The position numbers were made by a program, and so were the translations under genes. Below are positions 24,543 to 37,290 of a stretch of DNA of 64,000 bases, in pieces (position 1 is the first letter of the stretch; the number at the start of each line of letters is the position of its first letter). This DNA is from Lucifuga dentata (taxonomy: Eukaryota; Chordata; Actinopteri; Ophidiiformes; Bythitidae), in contig VXCM01003493.1 in assembly GCA_014773175.1 (NCBI GenBank), positions 1 through 64,000 on the forward strand, given 5' to 3'. The notes under the pieces were generated by a model, which had not been told where the DNA came from, did no database searches, and saw only the letters and a list, made by a program, of their open reading frames with translations.

Positions 24543-25695
24543 TTAAAGGACCATACCACCCATTTTGCATGTTTGAGCCTAATATATTCAATTTTCATAC
24601 ATGTAATGTTACTGACAATCATTTCCCAAAGCATACTACTGGAACAGTGAGTTAAAAAAATGTTTTCCTACCTTCCAGACCGTCATTGGTTTCAGTTCAT
24701 TCTGGTACGCTATTAAAATCTTGTTGATACTTGAAATGTTCTTAGGATAGGTAATCCATCATCATGAAGAAGACGTGTATTCAGGTTTTTTCAAACTTTC
24801 ATAATTTTAGAGTTTGACAGCAATAAAAAGCGTGGAATGAATGTATGTCTCCACTGGGGAATAGAGTCCCATAAGAAAACCAGTGTGTATCGAAAAATTT
24901 AAATGACCGTGACTTCATAAGGCTGTGTAACTATTAGCAGGTGAAACATGGATTTTTAAGGTGGGTGTATCACTTGAATATTTGATTTTGAAAGATTAAG
25001 AGATTTTGCAAAATATCAGGAAAGCTGAAATACGGTTTTATCCTTTGGGAAATGATTGTCAGTAACGTAACATGTATGAAAATTGAAAATATTAGACTCA
25101 AACATGCAAAATGGGTGGTATGGTCCCTTAAAGTACCAGACCGGTGGTTTTGCATGTTTGAGCCAACTGCTGACAGGTTACATCACTGCCAACCAAATTC
25201 CAAAACATAAAACCATATTATAGTTTTGTGTGTTATTTTGCCAAATCTCCTAATCTATCCAAATCAACTATTCAGGTGATAGACCCACTTTAAAACTCCA
25301 TGATTTGCCTGCTAACACATACATGTAGAAGGAATGGCTGTTTTGGTTTTTTTTTTTAAATTTCTCTATTAAAGCCATTTTTCCTGGGACTATATTCCCT
25401 GGTGGAGATATACATTTTCTTCCATGCAGCTTCGTGTTGGACCAATTAAATAAAGTTATTTAAAAAAAATAAAAAAAAATAAGTAGATATGTTTGCTGAG
25501 CATGTTTCGAGGCTCTACAAGTTGGTTTTACTAACGTACTGGAATAAACTAAAACTAATTGCAGTCTGGAAGGTAGGAAAAACAATTCTATTATTTACTG
25601 CTCCAGTAGTTTGTTTTGGGAAATGGTTAGCAGTAATGTGACATGTACTCAGGTTGCATGTATTAGGCTCAAACACTGGAAATCATGGTAACAAT
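24543..25695. mobile_element. Adjacent B-type and A-type TTAA elements
   Basis: A B copy (24543-25131) ends in the same TTAA (25128-25131) at which an A copy begins (AAGTACCAGACCGG...). The A right end decays near 25695. The B element appears to have inserted at the terminal TTAA of the A copy. Confidence 0.75.
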
Positions 25696-26165
25696 TACTG
25701 CTCAGTTGGATATCCTGCCAAATTTTGCATTTGCCTTGTTGCTGTGTTTTGTTAATTTAACAAATGAAAAGGTTATAATTATAAATCAGTATTCATATAC
25801 CTGTTGTGTTTAATGGGGAGACTTTCTGCGTTTGTGGTATCTGATATCACAATGTACTCACATCTACAGACAAACACACAGTCTCACAAGGTTAATGCTG
25901 GAGGATGGATGTAGACAGCTGCTATGGGCAGCAGTGTGAAGAAGATCACATCAGGGGCTCGTGTTGTGGCAGCAATACTCGTATAAATATAGAATTATTA
26001 ATCTCTCAATGAGTTTCTGCTTCACAGGTCGGAGATACTTAGAGTGAGACTTTAATTATTTCTAACGACCGTCAGACCTGATGTTGGCTCAAATAGCTGT
26101 CACAACTCCACTTAGCCACAAATATTGACTTTATTCTGGCTTGATTCCTCCTGAGCGCACACACA

Positions 26166-26208
<43 letters not shown>

Positions 26209-27029
26209 CACATGGCTGTAATTCTGTTCTGGCCCTCAGACTGGGCCAGATGAGATTTTATTCCTCTGTTAGAGAAGCAAATGTAGCAGATAATAGAGTT
26301 TCCTGTGGCAGACAGCAAGAGGTGAGACTACCAGGGTGAGCAAACACATTTGAAACTCATCCCATCTGAAAGAATGAAAATAAACACTGCCCGTAGCAGA
26401 ACGACACACACACACATACACACCCCCTTCAGACTCGTTCTACTCAGTCCCGGGTCACATTCTCTTTGCCAGGCAGAAATCCATTGTGGCTGAGTTTTCA
26501 GGCAGAGGGGGTTATCTAAAAAAGACCTTTGGTGCTCCCTCTCCTTCCATTAGGAAGCCTTTCCCTGCAAAAAGAAATCATGCCTCTGGGGAATAAATGA
26601 AATTCATTCAGAAATACAGCGGGGAGATTAACCGGCTTCTATGCCATTTTCTCATTTCGGCTGCCTGGGAAAAATGCGATGCTTATCTGAGTGTGCGCAC
26701 AAATGTGTGCCAAAGTAGGGTATGTGTGAGTGTATGTGCGTTTCAGTCAAGGTGTGCTTGTTGTGTTGAAAGAAACACAAAATGGAAAAGCATTCAATGT
26801 GGAAATGCATAATATTGACCCTTGAGATAACAATTCATGTATGTACTTCCCAGGAAAACTCCAGTGGAGCACAGGAAGTGATGTGCTTTCTCAGTTTGGA
26901 GTAAACACGAGAACCAGGAAGTTAGCATGAGCAGCAATTACCATCATAGCTCAACACCTACACCTACAAAACAGAGAATAATGTCACACAAAGTAAATGC
27001 CCATTAAACTTTGATTCTAACCCAATTAA
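25696..27029. other. No gene; possible conserved noncoding DNA
   Basis: (CA)n 26158-26206. The 26440-26700 segment is repeat-free and of balanced composition, which would fit a conserved regulatory element, but that needs alignment. Confidence 0.5.
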
Positions 27030-28215
27030 ACAAGCATCAAGCCCAATAAATACAAGTCGCATGGTAACTGTTTTACAAAATACCACCAGAGCGGTACTTT
27101 TTAGTGTTTTTCCAGGCAGCCATTGGTTTCAGTTAATTCTACTATATTATTAAAATCAACTTGTAGAGACTGAAACATGCTTGAGATAAGCAATCATCCC
27201 AGCAAACCAAACACTGTTCTCATTTTTTTTGGTCAGAGTTACTTAATTTAATCAGCAGCACAGAAGAAAATGTATGTCTCTGTGAGGGAATACAGCCACA
27301 GGAGAGGGCGGGTTTATCAAGAAATTTAAAACAACTAGGCGGCCTTCCACATTTAGACATATGTGTTAGCAGGCAAAACACTGAACTTTAAAGGACCGTA
27401 CCACCATTTTGCATGTTTGAGCCTAATATATTCAATTTTCATACATGTTATGTTACTGACAATCATTTCCTAAAGGACAAAATCGTATTTCAGCTTTCCT
27501 GGTATTTTGCAAAATCTCTTAAGCTTTCAAATTCAAGTGATACACCCACCTTAAAAATCAATGTTTCACCTGCTAATAGTTACGCAAAATTATGAAGNAT
27601 TCAAGTGATACACCCACCTTAAAAATCAATGTTTCACCTGCTAATAGTTACGCAAAATTATGAAGTCATGTCGTTTAATTTTTTGATAAATGCAGGTCTT
27701 CTTTTGGGACTATATTTCCCGGTGGAGACATACATTCACTCTGTGCTTTTTATTGCACTTAAACGCTAAAATTAAAGAACTTTGAAAAAACCTGAATACA
27801 CGTCTTGTTTTCGATGATGGATTACCTATCCCAAGCATATTTCAAGTATCAACAAGTTGATTTTAATAGTGTACCAAAATGAACTGAAACCAATGGTGGC
27901 TGGAAGGTGGGAAAAAAATAAAATAAAAATAACTCAGCGTTCCAGTAGTATGCTTTGGAAAATGATTGTCAGTAATGTTACATGTATGGAAATTGCATAT
28001 ATTAAGCTCAGACATGCAAAATGGGTGGTATGGTCCTTTAAGCTGGGTGTATCACCTGAACATTTCATTTTGAAAGATTATAAGAGATTTGGCAAAATAA
28101 CATGAAAACTAAAACATGGTTATGTTTTAGAAAATGTTGGCAGTAACGTGACATGCATGCGGGTTGTATTTATTGGATTCATCATGCATGCAAAATCACT
28201 GGTATGGTCCTTTAA
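27030..28215. mobile_element. Second nested pair of TTAA elements
   Basis: A B copy with TTAA at 27388-27391 and 28038-28041 sits inside an A copy that ends at 28215. The left end of the A copy is degenerate near 27030. The insertion point corresponds to that at 15392. A gap duplication surrounds N27598. Confidence 0.75.
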
Positions 28216-28627
28216 TGTCCCCAGATGGTTCAACTGAGCTTCAGTTTTTTTTTTCACCAAATCTCTGCCATATTTACAGAGCATCAAACGCCCAAAATAT
28301 GATCCTCTGTATCCTCTAATAGTGTAGTCAAAATCCTCCCCCCATGCTAATATGAACACTTTCATTCCCAGAGTCTTGCAATTTTCATCAAAATATACAG
28401 GTTTGCGTCTGTGGATCATGCCGACAGGATCAATTGACATGGTAGCATGGGCAGAATGACGTCTTTGATGGTCCGTTCACGTCAACGCACTCCAGAAGTC
28501 CAAGCATGTATTAAAGCGCACGAACACGCACACACAGGCAGACACGCACAAGCATGATGGCTTCAACCAGGGACAACTAGGACATAGGTACTGATCCACT
28601 GCACACAGGCTTTCTATGGCATTCTGT

Positions 28628-28677
<50 letters not shown>

Positions 28678-29475
28678 NACCTAGTGATTAAGAAGGGAAA
28701 GGACACAGGAGGAAAGATGGAGTGGCTTGAGTCGAGGGAGGATGACTCAATGTGGATTCACACCTCTGAGGGAAAAGAAAGACGACACTGTGAAAAGGCG
28801 ATGAAGATAGTGCAGAGAAAGATGGAAGACAGCAGGCAGATAAGCGGAGCAAGTCGTAAAGTGTCCCAGCAGGCTTTGAATATCTGTAATATGCATCTTT
28901 TTTGAGGCCTGAAGGCTCTTTGATGCGCATTCGTTCCACCAATCAGACCAATAGTAAACAGAGTCTAATCGGAGTTGTAGATGGCATGCGTCAGTGTTTG
29001 CCAACCTGGCTTGACAGCGATCCCACTGACAGGATGAGCTAGTTAAACGTGTCTGCCAGCCAGATTCAGAAAAAATACGTTTTACATTTTGATGAAGCTA
29101 TTAGACTGCAAGAGAAGGGGTTTCTAAAATGGGATCGGAGGTTCAGTGAAAGTCCTTGAAATCAGTTCCACAGGGTCAAGAGTTTGATTTCACATTAATT
29201 TTGCTCCTTTGAAGTTAGCGGGATGTGCAGCAAGCGAGGAAATCCTCTTAGTTTGGGTCTTTAAGGATAAAGTCACAGCAAATAGGGATCAGAGTATGAA
29301 CATATGTTCTATATGGGAGTCCTTCATATAAAAACTCTTGAGAACTTCAGTTCTAGTGCATCAAACGGTGATGGTGAAGGTGCTGAGATCATTATTAAAG
29401 CAGTTCAGTCAGACCAAATAATGCAGAGTGAGTCATACCTTAAATAACTGCCCCTTTTGTTGAAAACAGGGAGTT
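28216..29475. other. No gene recognised
   Basis: (CA)n 28632-28677 with N28678. A minus-strand frame over 28246-28440 looks mildly protein-like, but no splice sites or family match were found. Confidence 0.55.
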
Positions 29476-30041
29476 TTAAAGGACCATACCAGTGATTGTG
29501 CATGTTTGAGCCCAATATATACAATCTGAATATATGTTACTGACAAACATTTACCAAAATATACTACTGGAGCAGTAAATTTTAGAGTTTTCTTCCTACC
29601 TTCCAGACTGCCATTGGGTTCAGTTCATTCCAGTACAGTGTTAAAATCAACTTGTAGAGGCTTGAAACACACTTCAGATATGTAATCCATCACAGCAAAT
29701 AAATGTCAGGCTATTTGTCGGAGTAACTGTATTTAACTGATCCAACACGGAGCTGTGCAGAAAATGTATGACTCCACCAGGGAATATAGTCCCAGGAGAA
29801 GACTGAGAAGACTTCTCCTGAGAAATTAAAATGACTGTGCCTTCTACAATCGTGAATTAGTGTTAGAAGGTGAAACATTAATTTTAAGGTGGATGTATCA
29901 CCTGATCATTTGATTTTGAAAAAATAACAGGAAAACTAAAATATAGTGTTATGTTTTGGAAATTGTCAGTAATGGGTTGTATATATATGTGGGTTGTATA
30001 TATTGAGCTCAAACATACACAATCGCAGGTATGGTCCTTAA
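29476..30041. mobile_element. TTAA element, A-type copy
   Basis: TTAAAGGACCATACCAGTG to ATGGTCCTTAA, with no nested insertion; a second reference for the A subtype. Confidence 0.75.
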
Positions 30042-32340
30042 ACTATTATAAGAATTAGTTTCACACAGTACATATTCATTCAACGATTGTATAAAAAAAA
30101 ACAAGCAAACAAAAAAAACACCACAATTCTACAGGTGATGCTGTGGATGATGGTGATGAAATCACCATTGTGATTCATGTTTTCACCTGTTTTCATATGC
30201 ATCATAACATAAAATACCAGTAATATTACTACAGTACAATAATTAGTAATAAGTCTTGCCTGGCTTGAATGCAAAGATTCAGTCAGCTTTTTAATTTAAC
30301 ACCGAGTTAAATCCAATCCAATGCAATCCAATACAATAGACTATTAGTTATCACACTGGCTACCCACCCCACACACACACCAGGACCCTCTTATGCTCCC
30401 TGAAAACTGTGCGATATCATCACATCAAATTGTGCAAAATGCATACAGTATTTATTAAAAAAAAAAAAAAAAAAANAAAAAAAAAAAAAAAAACAGTTGA
30501 AATCGTTTGTGTCAGACTTTATGATATATTTTCTTATGATGCAATGAATGCCTGGTGAATCATAGCACTATGACAAGCAGACAAAACAGGCAGACGTGGT
30601 CATAGCACCAGTCATATTGTGAAATTTTGGTTCCATGTAAATTTCTGACACTGTTTGATTGAATGAATGAATGAATGAATGAATGAACTGTATTCTATAA
30701 ATTTTGTTGCATGTTGTGTTTGGTCGCAAGATCACGAAATTGGCCATCATGGACGTGTCCCATGGGCCCACAGTGGTCTCTAGTGGTGATAGTTGATGAT
30801 AGTGATGTGATGGTGATAGTAAACAGCCAAAAAGTCTACATGAGCCTTTAGAGTGAAAATGGTGTAAAGAAGTGATTTGAGACTAATCATAAGCCTATTA
30901 TTTTTCCTCATTTATGGTCCCTGCAACCCCAGCAGTGTTGTGGAAATAGCCCTGTCAAGGTTTTTTAATTTTTTTTCATCATATATTATGGTTAAGCTTT
31001 TTTAATTGTTTTTTGTTTTTGTTTTTTTTTGTTTGTTTTTTGTTTTTTAATCCTTAATCCTTATTTTTCCAGAGGCTTGTAAAGCCCATTGAGTTATTGT
31101 AGGCGATACTGGACAACCCAAATAACCTTGATTTGACTTGTGCTAAAAATTATTATAGTAATGGGAAACAATAATTAAATTTAGGAAATGAGCAAATAGT
31201 GAGATCATGCCATGATTACTTCTGACTGCTTTGCTTCCAATAAATGTTTGCTTTCGGGATGCTAACAGGCTACACGAGAGGAAAGAGACGCGGCCTGAAA
31301 CCAGAAGGCTTACTGTAGCCGGAGGGGAAAAAGCGACGGTATTCCCGTGACTGAAAACTGTAATTGAGTTGGAAGAACAGTAAAAAATGGGAATCTAGGC
31401 CTCCTATACAGTAGCCATTTCCTCTGTGTGTGTGTGTAGTAGATGCATGTGTGTTTTTGTATCCATGTGTGTTTATGTGTGTGTGTGTTTTCAATGGCAA
31501 TAATCTTTCTGAGAGTGGAAAAAGTATAATGGACTGTAGCAGCAATAATGGAACAATCGATAAACATACTGGTCCAATACCAGCCTTTGCCATGAACTAA
31601 CTGTAAAGTCTTTGTGTGCACGTGTGTGTGCATGTGTGTTAGCGAGAGAGAGAGAGAGAGCGGGAGGGAGGAGGAAACAGATGAGAGGTAGGAAGCCAGC
31701 TCACTCATGCCTGAATGATAAACCATCCCCTCAGTGGTCTTCATGGCGGCTCACTACACCATCAAAGGTAGCCCAGAACAATATGTTGTCTTGACAACGG
31801 CTACCCTGCTTACTGACAAACAGCCACAGAACGTTCTGAACGGAAGCATAACAACAGCCAAGTGGGCTTCATCAATTGGCATACTTGTAGAATGGTTTGG
31901 CTTTTTTTTTTCTTTTTAGTGAAAATCTAAATATTGACCAGTGTCTTCCACCTCCAACACGATACGGCGTGAGCGATTAGATGTTGTAGAACGAAGCATT
32001 ATTACAACGACCGAAGAAGCCTGCGACCTCAAGGCTGCAGATCTTTCATGCAGGGAATATTTAGACTTGTCATAACAGTGAAAGCACAGGTGTAACTAAT
32101 AACATTTCATAACAGCATGCATATCATGCATCTTAAAAAAACGTTTCTACCCACAACCTTACAACTTCCAACTCCCGATTCAAAATAACTTTATTAACAA
32201 GAGCAAGCGACACCTATCCATTCTGTGCATTTTTTCACTTTGCATTAACATCCTTTCTTTCTTCTCTGGATGATGCATTGCATGATGGATGCAAATCTTT
32301 TTTTATCGTGGTTTGGGTTGAAGGAATTCTCCGAGATCCT
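30042..32340. other. No gene; simple repeats
   Basis: Poly-A with N30476 (30457-30493), (GAAT)n near 30660-30690, GT- and GA-rich tracts 31420-31490 and 31610-31665, otherwise unique. Confidence 0.6.
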
Positions 32341-32477
32341 TCACCTCTTTTTCTTACTCAGGCTCCGCTTCTTTCCTGATCCCGAATTTGGGCCTCCCGT
32401 CAAATGTGTGCGCAGAGGCACCTTGCTCAGGTCCATCAGCACTCCATCCTTTTTCATATGGATGAAAGAGTCTATCA
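32341..32477 (-). CDS. Candidate C-terminal coding exon of an unidentified gene
   Basis: On the minus strand, CCCCACAG (acceptor AG at 32479-32478) is followed by 44 open codons and a TGA at 32343-32341. Peptide features: begins IDSFIHMKKDGVLMDLSKVP, then a glycine-serine stretch (GGPNSGSG) and a basic tail KKRSLSKKKR. Codon choice (many CTG, AAG, GTG, GAC) looks coding. The exon would start after one base of a split codon (V or M). No upstream partner exon was recognised. The reverse strand is also open with a good acceptor (TTACTCAG at 32361), so the strand is not certain. It could be a relic or pseudogene. Confidence 0.35.
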
Positions 32478-32820
32478 CTGTGGGGTTTTTTTTTATATGT
32501 AAGGTGCAAATGGGGCCTCAGAGATCAGCAGCTTCGTAAATTATGAAAGCCTCTGTACAATAAACCAAGAACCTTGTGAATATTGAATACGAATGTCTTC
32601 TAATAATACTTGCAGAGTTATTAAAGGACACACGGTGCTGAGGTGTTACTCCTTATCCTAATGATCTCTGTATTATTCCTGTCTACATATCTCTCTCTAT
32701 TGAATGGAGCAGGAAGGATGCATCGCTATAGTAACGCGACTCACCTCAGTGAAGTTCAAACTCTAATTTAAGACTGAGCAGCATGTTGAGCCTGGGGAGA
32801 AACATGGGGCACAGAGTGGC

Positions 32821-32858
<38 letters not shown>

Positions 32859-32875
32859 TTATGCNACAGAGTGGC

Positions 32876-32908
<33 letters not shown>

Positions 32909-33167
32909 CTTATGCTTCACTCTCTGTGGATGAACACAGCTAACCTTTATCTCCCATATCTCCAAAACATTATTTATTCATTTAAGAATCCATTTATGTT
33001 ACAACTGTTGCTAACGCCAGGATGACTCATGCCTTGGTGCTGCTATTATTGTGGGTCAATGTTTGTGTCTCATCAAACCTGCACAGCTCAGTAAATGTCA
33101 CTAATAATATGCCACCACCGCTGCCGTTATACACATAGGCAGGATGCAAAGATGCCAGCACAAACAT

Positions 33168-33200
<33 letters not shown>

Positions 33201-34136
33201 GGCTCAGCAGCACAGATACATAAGATTACGATTACATAAGCCCTTGTTAAGAGTTGTTTGGCTGTAAGTCTCAGGTGTTTCAGTGACAGACAAAAACACT
33301 TCCTGGAACAAGTGTACCTATGTCTCAACTGCACAAACACACACACATATGAACACACGCACACACACACACACATGCACACTCAGACAGGACTGCATGT
33401 GCATTGTGTAACATGAAAGTGGCGTAAGAGAACAGAGGAAGTGGAGCGTGAAACAAATACCTGAAGCATTTTTGAAAGCCCTCCTGTCATATCATTTCCT
33501 GACAAAAAAAATGATGGTAGCAGTCTGGAAAAAAAATTAAGATCCATTATTATCCCGCATTCATTTTGAAACTTAAATACAGTTATGCAAATTTGTGATA
33601 TTTTCTAAAACTTCCACTTTTAAATAGGAAACAATGCAAGCCACAATTCAATCTTCTCGCATTATAATGTGTGAAAAGCACACATGATGCTCTGAACATG
33701 TGTACAGTTCATCAAAAAAAAAAAAAAAAAAAAAATGACACTGTAATCTGGTTGTGAGATAATTTATTATAAAAAATATTCCAATGGATGATAGTTTTAC
33801 ATATAGAAAAAAGTATGTAAAGGCCTGAATTATCCAAATTGAATGGATATTGTAAAGTGTAGCACAGAGCTGCTTTAGAAAACAAATCTGCAGTGTTGAT
33901 GTACGTTAGCATAATAACTTTCATGGAGTCATTCATACAATATAGTTAAATCAGACTTTTTCTGGTCTTGGTAAAGTCTTAATGTGACATATTCACTAAA
34001 GCTAAAAGCTGGCTTGACTGATTTTAACTTGAATTTATTTATCTTTACTCATCAATTTATCTTTTAGCCTCAGTTTATTGCACAAAAGAGGTTCATACTT
34101 ATAGAAATGCATCCAGTCAAACCCACGGGTTCAACT
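32478..34136. other. No gene; CA/GT microsatellites
   Basis: (GT)n duplicated around N32865 (32826-32908), (CA)n 33172-33200 and 33330-33380, and poly-A 33716-33735. Confidence 0.6.
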
Positions 34137-34427
34137 GCCCTAAAAGCTCCATTTTGATTTGTCCGTTACTTCTGTAGCGTGTTTACCTCAATGTGTAACA
34201 AATTCTAATTTACCCGCCTACACACCTGATGAGACACACCCACAACATGCAAGGCTAGCGAGCGAGTTTGGCTAGCATCTGTACTTCACACTGTGGGTGT
34301 TGTCAGCTCAGGCCTGATGCAGCTGGTCAATCAGAACAGAGTGGGCTTTTTAGGTGGTAGGTTTAAAGAGACAATACCTAAAATGGCCTGTTTTCACTCA
34401 GTGTGCAGGTTTTGCAGAATAACTGTC
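34137..34427. mobile_element. Dispersed repeat shared with 1041-1190, 1836-1890 and 56280-56410
   Basis: Shared phrases include GCTCCATTTTGATTTGTCCGT, CTTCTGTAGCGTG, ATGGCCTGTTTTCACTCAGTG and (inverted at 56340-56390) GATTGGCCAGCTCTG. Probably an old DNA transposon; class unknown. Confidence 0.5.
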
Positions 34428-35735
34428 AGGGATCAGGCTCTGGGAGTAAGGACTCAAATGCAGGTTCGCAGACAGAGTAGCAAGGGTTAATTAATAATAT
34501 TTACTAAAGTGTCAGGCAAAAAAGTAAGGCAGGCTGAGAGGCAGGGAGACTTACAGATAATCAAACGGTCCAAGAAGATGAAGCAAAGCAAAATCACAAA
34601 AAAACAGTGAACAGGTAAAGGTCAGAACACTAGAAAAATTACTTGTAGGAAAAAAACCAAGAACAAAAACAGGAAAGTGGAAAAAACTAGAATCTAGATG
34701 AGGAACAGAATAACCAGAGGAAAAAACTTGAAACATGGTGAGATGCTTGGAAAACACAGACTAGGAATACAAGGCGATCTGGTACAGAACAAAGGAAAAG
34801 CACCTGTATAAAGGTGGGGCCACACTACGTGAGTTTTTTTCAATCGTGAACGATTACAAAAAGACTGGCAGCGCACGTTTAATGACTGAATCTTGGACGA
34901 TGCAAAATGATTTTCAGTCTGCTGTGCCCGCACACATAACAACAGCTGTCTTGGATGAAAACAAACACACAGACTGAGAACAGACGGTCGCAGGTTACAG
35001 CACTCCAAGCCTAACGTATCCCGTGATACGTTACACCAACATGGATGCCGCACAGCTTGCAACTGTTGTTGTCTGTGCAGCGATTTCCTCAGAGAAAAAG
35101 AAAAAGGAGAGAAACGTAGGAAGTGGTGTATGCTGTGGATGGAGAAGGGAGTTGGGCAGCGTGGGCTGTATTTCCTGCAGCGAGCTGGAGGTGAGCACGT
35201 TTAATATGCACATCATGTCAACATTAACTTCCTGTTTCTCTTTTTCCTTCCTCTGTCGTGTCACCAGCTGTTTTCATTGGCTGTTGAAAACTACCATTAC
35301 GATTCCAGTCTTTCACCCACATAGACTTGTCAACTGTCAAAAGATTTTGACCGGATAAATTCAGACACGTTTGATTGAATCGTGACCTGGCCAACTCGGA
35401 TCGGCTTCAGACAGATTTGGATCTGTCACTCGCACACACACATCGATTACAGCTACAACTTGGCAGCACGATGTCTTCAACTGCCTCCAAAGTCTAATCG
35501 TTACCAATCTGCCTCCAAAATCACGTAGCGTGGCCCCAGCTTAAGTGGACACGCGTGATTGCAGATGGGGAGGTCAGGTGAGGCAGTGGAGGGAAAATCA
35601 GAGGATTAACAGCGGGTGAGGAGAATAGAACAGGGAACACACAGGGATAAATAAGGTGACAGCTGGTGGACGANAGCGGGTGAGGAGAATAGAACAGGGA
35701 ACACACAGGGATAAATAAGGTGACAGCTGGTGGAC
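34428..35735. mobile_element. Older repeat interrupted by a Harbinger element
   Basis: Left part (34428-34808) and right part (35545-35735) look like one fish repeat: ACTCAAATGCAGG, AATAATATTTACTAAAG and AACGGTCCAAGAAGATGAAG on the left, and AAGGTGACAGCTGGTGGACG on the right. The right part is duplicated around N35674. Confidence 0.5.
34812..35541 (+). mobile_element. PIF/Harbinger-type DNA transposon, internally deleted
   Basis: A 730-base element flanked by the 3-base target duplication TAA (34809-34811 and 35542-35544), typical of PIF/Harbinger. The terminal inverted repeats are 21 bases long with two differences (core GGGGCCAC.CTACGTGA). Inside, a plus-strand frame from 35041 reads MDAAQLATVVVCAAIS followed by a lysine-rich run and GWRRELGSVGCISCSELEV. 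This looks like the N-terminal part of Harbinger transposases; the catalytic domain is absent. A non-autonomous derivative. Confidence 0.75.
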
Positions 35736-35858
35736 GAGCCATGAATTGCAGGTTGATGACAAATAACAACATAGAAAACTGTGTAATATGTTTAAATCTA
35801 ACTATAAAGGCAGAAATCTCTGTCTGTGGCACCAACATCTCTAGAACCCAGCACTGTA

Positions 35859-36250
35859 TGGNAATCTAACTATAAAGGCAGAAATCTCTGTCTGTGGCAC
35901 CAACATCTCTAGAACCCAGCACTGTATGGAGTTGAAATTGCAGGTTCATTGCTCAGGACCCAAGGATGTGCAGTATCACGTATAAAGTTGTTTGGATGAG
36001 TGGTTCTCAAATTGAGCTGTGCCAGTAAAAAGTAGTCCGTGTGGCAGGATACGCTCTNTTTGGATGAGTGGTTCTCAAATTGAGCTGTGCCAGTAAAAAG
36101 TAGTCCGTGTGGCAGGATACGCTCTGGGCGTTCAACCTGACTCTGTACATCAAACAAAGCTAGCTCACAAGGACGTGCAGAACTAAATTATGGCAGGCTG
36201 TGGAACACACCCTAAACTTCGGCCTGTTCTGAACACGCACACGTACGTTT
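35859..36250 (+). mobile_element. Helitron-like repeat copy (family H)
   Basis: Begins AATCTAACTATAAAGGCAG and carries the same blocks as 21480-21835 in the opposite orientation. Two gap duplications (N35862 and N36058) repeat its first 70 and a middle 65 bases. Confidence 0.5.
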
Positions 36251-36799
36251 TGAAAGGGCACTGAACTAGTCTGTATAATATATTTAAAACTCCTGAGGCT
36301 GTGACTATTGGTTGACATAACTCAGCTAGCTCGTGTAGCACATGCCAAGCACATTGACCACGTATTAGCATGTACAGAAGCCTGTACTGCGATTGGATAC
36401 ACATACACACACACAAAAAGTTGCCGACTGTATCAACAATACAGTTGCCACACATCAGAGCACAGAGGGCAGAATTCATAAGAAACCACATTAACGACAC
36501 GCCGTCACAATAAATAAGCGCAATCATTGGAGCTCATTCATTTTTACATAAAAGCCACTGAAGATCTGCATGTTAATGAGCTATTTCATATTTAAGGGCC
36601 ATGATTTACACTGCTTCCGCTAGTGTCAATATGAAATTGATGTGCTAAATTGCCAAAGGAAAACAAATTCTCTACTTTAGAGCACCACACTATGAGAGAC
36701 TGACACGAAGATCAGAGGAACCATGGAACCATCACCTATTAACACCGTATTAACCTGTGTGCATTTATTCCTATGGCTACAGTTTTTAGTCAAGATGTC
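36251..36799. other. No gene; possible conserved noncoding DNA
   Basis: Repeat-free sequence, with 36535-36680 AT-rich but complex. Nothing coding recognised. Confidence 0.5.
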
Positions 36800-37290
36800 A
36801 TCTTGAGACCTTTATGTTGAATTTAAGAAGGAAAAGTATTTATTGCAACAAAATAGGGGGCAGAGACGAGCGATTTGTGACTTTAGACGTGCCAATTCTA
36901 GAATTCCAAAGATTACTGGAAGATATAGGGTTAGACAGGAAAATAGAATGTGTAAATTATGCAACGACAACCGTGTTGGGGATGAATATTATGTACTGTT
37001 TGAACATACAAATATGGAAATAATGCAATAATAATACTTGCCCAAGTATTATGTTAAGTGTCCATCTATGTTTAAGTTGGTTTTGTTATTGTAGTCAGAG
37101 AATCCAAAACTATTCTGCAAACTTGGTGTTTTTTTTTAAAAAATGTGCTAATTTTGTTTAAATGATTTAGGTTTTTCTTTTTCACTCCTACTGCTTTCCT
37201 TGAATTGTATATGTATTGTTTGTACTCCATATATTTATATGGTCATGAGTTGAATAAAATGAAATGAAATGAAATGGAATGAAATAAAAG
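36800..37290 (+). mobile_element. LINE 3' fragment
   Basis: The plus-strand frame 36843-37031 reads NRGQRRAICDFRRANSRIP, then TGRY and CKLCNDNRVGDEYYVLFEH, a pattern found at the C-terminus of non-LTR retrotransposon proteins (CxxC...GDEYHxLF). It is followed by a short 3' UTR ending AATAAAATGAAATG repeats. Heavily 5'-truncated and dead. Confidence 0.7.

Noticed and set aside
28246..28440. Minus-strand open frame containing KTLGMKVFILAWGEDFDYTI.
   Set aside because: No splice sites, no family match, and it abuts repeat DNA; probably chance or a relic.
35023..35358. Frame beginning MDAAQLATVVVC considered as a host gene.
   Set aside because: It lies entirely inside a PIF/Harbinger element with target duplication and resembles that transposase's N-terminus.
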